From: an uncultured Lachnospiraceae bacterium
Lineage (GTDB): Bacteria; Bacillota; Clostridia; Lachnospirales; Lachnospiraceae
NCBI GenBank assembly: GCA_910578885.1
Contig: CAJTSH010000079.1
Span: forward strand, 1 to 7,367
Reading direction: 5' to 3'
Length of the DNA: 7,367 nt
The notes under the pieces are model-generated. The model searched no databases. It was given only the letters and a program-made list of their open reading frames with translations, and had not been told where the DNA came from. The position numbers were made by a program, and so were the translations under genes. Positions 5,686 to 7,367 of this stretch are shown here, piece by piece (positions within the stretch are counted from its first letter, which is position 1; each line of letters starts with the position of its first letter).

Positions 5686-6576
5686 TCAATTTACAGCTAT
5701 TTGAGCCGCTTCTAAAAGTTTCTTTACTGTTTCTGATGGTTGCGGAGAATGGAGCAGGCCAAAAGGGATACTATGATCCCATTCAACCGGAATTACTTTC
5801 AATAGCGGATGTACGTTAGCCCATCCCGGAATAGCCAGCAAAATGTCATTGCTGTTCTCGCACCGATTGAAAGCCTCCATACTGTAAAAGTCAAAATCTA
5901 CAATATGTATCTGGCTATGGTTCTGCCAAATATCATCCCGAAGCCTGTCTACATAATTACTCCAATCCCGACGCATCAGCATCAGATTTTCTCCATAAAG
6001 GTCTTTAATTTTCAGCTTATCCTTTGCCGCAAGCCGGTGATGGATAGAAACTGCACAGCAGAACGGCTCGCGGGATAATTGAAGCCCGGTACAATGCCGC
6101 AAATCCAGCATGGTTTCATCAAAAATCCCGGCAACAACGTCTATATTTTTACCGAGGTTCGCCAGAATTTCTCTGGCAATTTCCGGCGTGTTCTCAAAGG
6201 GAATAATCTGGAATTTCAAATCCGGGCAATGCTCCTGTATCTTTGGCCATAGCTGCATTAAGAGTTGGGCCGGTGTCATAGGTGAGCTTCCAATCCGGAT
6301 AACGCTCACATTATCCTGCATGGCGTTTTTTGCCCTTGTAATGGAATCACGGCAATACTGGATAATATATTTTGTATCCTGATATAACGATTTCCCGGCC
6401 TTCGTTAAAGTCAATCCCCTATGTGTCCGTTCAAATAATTTTACATCCAATGAATCTTCTAATAAATTGATCTGCTTAATGACTGCCGTAGGAGTAATAT
6501 AGGCTTCTTCCGCTGCCTTGTTAAAACTCCCGGCATCCGCCACACGGATAAATGTGTCTAATTGTGGATTATACAT
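5686..6576 (-). CDS. LysR-family transcriptional regulator
   Basis: A 296-residue LysR-type regulator of standard length. Residues about 3-62 form the winged HTH: PQLDTFIRVADAGSFNKAAE, TPTAVIKQINLLEDSLDVKLFERTHRGLTLTKAG, with the family's 'A..GSF..AA' and 'Q...LE..L...LF.R..RG..LT.AG' pattern. A linker helix and a periplasmic-binding-protein-like effector domain follow (IRIGSSPM at about 89 onward, to the C-terminus). I place the start at ATG 6576-6574 because GGAGGG precedes it by 8 bases; a longer open frame to 6654 lies inside the HTH gene and lacks LysR similarity. It overlaps the HTH gene by 19 bases, implying coupled translation. A LysR-type box sits immediately downstream of its stop, so its likely target is the adjacent redox operon. 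The effector ligand is unknown. Confidence 0.93.
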   Translation of the reverse strand: MYNPQLDTFIRVADAGSFNKAAEEAYITPTAVIKQINLLEDSLDVKLFERTHRGLTLTKAGKSLYQDTKYIIQYCRDSITRAKNAMQDNVSVIRIGSSPMTPAQLLMQLWPKIQEHCPDLKFQIIPFENTPEIAREILANLGKNIDVVAGIFDETMLDLRHCTGLQLSREPFCCAVSIHHRLAAKDKLKIKDLYGENLMLMRRDWSNYVDRLRDDIWQNHSQIHIVDFDFYSMEAFNRCENSNDILLAIPGWANVHPLLKVIPVEWDHSIPFGLLHSPQPSETVKKLLEAAQIAVN

Positions 6577-6770
6577 GGACCAGTCCCTCCTTTGTCCTTT
6601 TTTCTTATTCGTCTCTGATCGGCAGGCTTCTCTGCCTCTCGTGGTATCATCCATGCGTGACCAAAACGTACAATACCCTCAATCCGATCTCCCTCGCATA
6701 ATTTTTGAACGCGCCGCTCAGATATTCCCCATTTTTCTGCCGCTTCTTTTACAGAAATATAGTCAAGCAA
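6558..6770 (-). CDS. Small helix-turn-helix DNA-binding protein (excisionase/MerR-like HTH)
   Basis: About 70 residues. The core YISVKEAAEKWGISERRVQKLCEGDRIEGIVRFGHAWMIPREAEKPADQR has the winged-helix pattern of HTH_17/excisionase-like proteins: 'S..EAA...GIS.R.VQ.LC..G.I.G....G..W.IP..A..P.D.R'. Such proteins are common in Lachnospiraceae as small regulators and in mobile elements. An ATG at 6779 has GGGAG directly abutting it, whereas TTG 6770-6768 has GGGAG 9 bases upstream, so I prefer the TTG; the open frame extends to 6827. The 3' end overlaps lysR by 19 bases, so both are made from one transcript starting at the promoter just upstream. It may autoregulate the pair or assist LysR. Confidence 0.8.
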   Translation of the reverse strand: MLDYISVKEAAEKWGISERRVQKLCEGDRIEGIVRFGHAWMIPREAEKPADQRRIRKKDKGGTGPCIIHN

Positions 6771-6798
6771 TTCTACCATCTCCCATTGATATAGCGTT

Positions 6799-6827
6799 AT
6801 TATATACGGAGAAACGAACAAATACAA
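6799..6827 (-). promoter_or_regulatory. Sigma-A-type promoter of the HTH-lysR genes
   Basis: Perfect -10 TATAAT at 6804-6799, a 17-base spacer, and a weak -35 TTGTAT at 6827-6822 (three of six consensus bases). The predicted start near 6792 leaves a very short leader, which favours the TTG start at 6770 for the HTH gene. Confidence 0.6.
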
Positions 6828-6829
6828 GC

Positions 6830-7015
6830 GACTTATTTTGAAACTTCTGTGAACAAAATAAAATTAACTAAAAACTTCTACTTTCATCTTTTTTCTACAT
6901 TTTGATTTTGCCTTTAGGGGGTTCAAATTTTTAGAAACAGAGGGTTCAAATTTCTGCGGTTTATCCAATATTCTGTTCTTTCCCTTTGTATCAATTAAGC
7001 GAGTTTTATTTCAGT
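6830..7015. other. AT-rich intergenic stretch with two short direct-repeat pairs
   Basis: I see no supportable gene here. AAACTTCT occurs at 6841-6848 and 6872-6879 (period 31), upstream of the HTH promoter. GGGTTCAAATTT occurs at 6919-6930 and 6942-6953 (period 23). A minus-strand frame stays open from about 7010 to 6866 without a convincing start (its middle reads KPQKFEPSVSKNL) and may be the tail of a lost gene. No tRNA or obvious terminator was seen. Confidence 0.5.
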
Positions 7016-7099
7016 AAAATGCCGGATATTGGTAAAACCGTTCTTTCTTGCGTAGTCCTCTAAAATCCGCTTCTGGTTCTCAATGCTTACGGATTCCCC
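7016..7099 (-). pseudogene. Serine recombinase N-terminal domain fragment
   Basis: The minus-strand frame reads GESVSIENQKRILEDYARKN then GFTNIRHF. This is the segment following the catalytic serine in the resolvase domain of large serine recombinases (typical form 'GES.SI.NQ...L..YA...GF.N...F.DDG'). It lacks the upstream catalytic serine and stops being recognisable just before the expected 'DDG' motif, ending TEIKLA and TAA. It is a scrap of about 28 residues joined to ParA coding sequence. It reads leftward, opposite to the recombinase scrap at 359-463. Confidence 0.65.
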
Positions 7100-7290
7100 G
7101 GCTCTACTTCCTCGTCATTGATTAAATCCCCCATAATGGTTGCAAGCGTGATTTCCAGACTGTCCGGCTCTGTAAAGCCTAAACTTGCGGTCAGACTGCC
7201 CTGTGCGTCCGCATCAATCAGAAGCACTTTCTTTCCCTGTTTTGCCAGCCCGATTCCTAAGTTGCCTGTTGTGGTAGTCTTTCCAACTTT
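7094..7290 (-). pseudogene. ParA/Soj-family ATPase, N-terminal fragment
   Basis: The frame reads KVGKTTTTGNLGIGLAKQGK, then KVLLIDADAQGSLTASLGFT, and on to DSLEITLATIMGDLINDEEVEPG. This is the ParA P-loop region (normally KGGVGKTT), the Walker A' motif LIDADAQGSLT, and the switch segment of plasmid or integrative-element partition ATPases, close in style to the ParA of Tn1549-like integrative elements. It begins inside the P-loop: the first lysine, both glycines and the N-terminal strand are replaced by the palindrome at 7289-7308, with an in-frame stop upstream. It ends after about 65 residues at the junction with the recombinase scrap. It is clearly non-functional and indicates a former conjugative or plasmid-like element. 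Confidence 0.82.
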
Positions 7291-7343
7291 ATGCGAAGCT
7301 TCGCATAATGTGGGTTATGAAAAGTAAGTTATTATGCAAAGCT
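7289..7343. repeat. 20-bp palindrome plus TTATGnnAAG repeat cluster at the ParA break
   Basis: TTATGCGAAGCTTCGCATAA (7289-7308) is a perfect palindrome sitting exactly where ParA coding sequence is broken. Two related direct copies follow: TTATGAAAAG (7315-7324) and TTATGCAAAGCT (7332-7343). The grouping of inverted and direct half-sites resembles a recombinase binding array or element end. The sequence beyond (to 7367) contains no recognisable gene. Identity unknown. Confidence 0.55.
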
Positions 7344-7367
7344 GAGTCCATACTCTGTTGGATTCTT

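Noticed and set aside
6577..6654. Longer lysR start giving 26 extra residues
   Set aside because: The extension is the HTH gene's 3' end in another frame; the GGAGGG site fits only the ATG at 6576.
6911..6953. CRISPR-like repeat pair
   Set aside because: Only two 12-base copies with an 11-base spacer and no further units or cas genes.
7118..7327. Plus-strand 69-codon frame over the ParA region
   Set aside because: The opposite strand has unmistakable Walker motifs; this frame is its complement.
7309..7367. Group II intron or known insertion-sequence end
   Set aside because: No GUGYG intron start, no recognisable transposase and too little sequence before the window edge to name an element.

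Overview
The window looks like an accessory, mosaic segment of a gut-type Clostridia genome, most likely Lachnospiraceae. The reasons are moderate GC, AGGAG-type ribosome binding sites, Gram-positive lipoprotein signal peptides, and protein families that are typical of that group (inference from family knowledge; no search was run).

Layout. Bases 1-224 hold the 3' end of a rightward membrane protein, probably an ABC-2 type permease, followed by a perfect 11-bp hairpin (245-280) and an intrinsic terminator (311-346). Bases 359-698 are a scrap zone: a fragment resembling the C-terminal coiled coil of a large serine recombinase (+ strand) is joined to the N-terminal third of a RibD_C-type reductase (- strand). 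From 6804 down to about 498 everything reads leftward as one gene train: small HTH protein, LysR regulator, terminator/promoter overlap, lipoprotein alpha/beta hydrolase (C-terminally deleted and frameshifted), membrane-anchored flavodoxin, YqhD/butanol-dehydrogenase-type iron alcohol dehydrogenase, lipoprotein flavodoxin, flavodoxin-alpha/beta-hydrolase fusion (missing its N-terminal flavodoxin half), carboxymuconolactone decarboxylase (CMD)-family protein, RibD_C fragment. Bases 6830-7015 hold only repeats and AT-rich DNA. Bases 7016-7290 hold a serine-recombinase N-terminal scrap fused out of frame to the N-terminal part of a ParA ATPase. The ParA P-loop is cut by a perfect 20-bp palindrome that begins a cluster of TTATGnnAAG repeats running to the window edge.

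How it fits together. The two regulators overlap and sit behind a TATAAT promoter. A LysR-type box (ATA-N9-TAT) lies about 65 bases upstream of a predicted start site whose -10 box is embedded in the T-tract of the lysR terminator. This suggests LysR activation of the downstream redox operon. The enzymes (flavodoxins, Fe-ADH, CMD-like, reductase, hydrolases) suggest reductive handling of a carbonyl or electrophilic compound, with part of the flavin chemistry outside the membrane; the substrate cannot be read from sequence.

The cassette is decaying. At least two enzyme genes have internal deletions that can be located to within a few bases, the last gene is cut off by a recombinase fragment, and both flanks carry broken mobile-element genes. 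The most notable items are the exported flavodoxin set, the terminator/promoter/LysR-box arrangement, and the recombinase-flanked edges with the palindromic repeat cluster. None of these is proven to be a new system.
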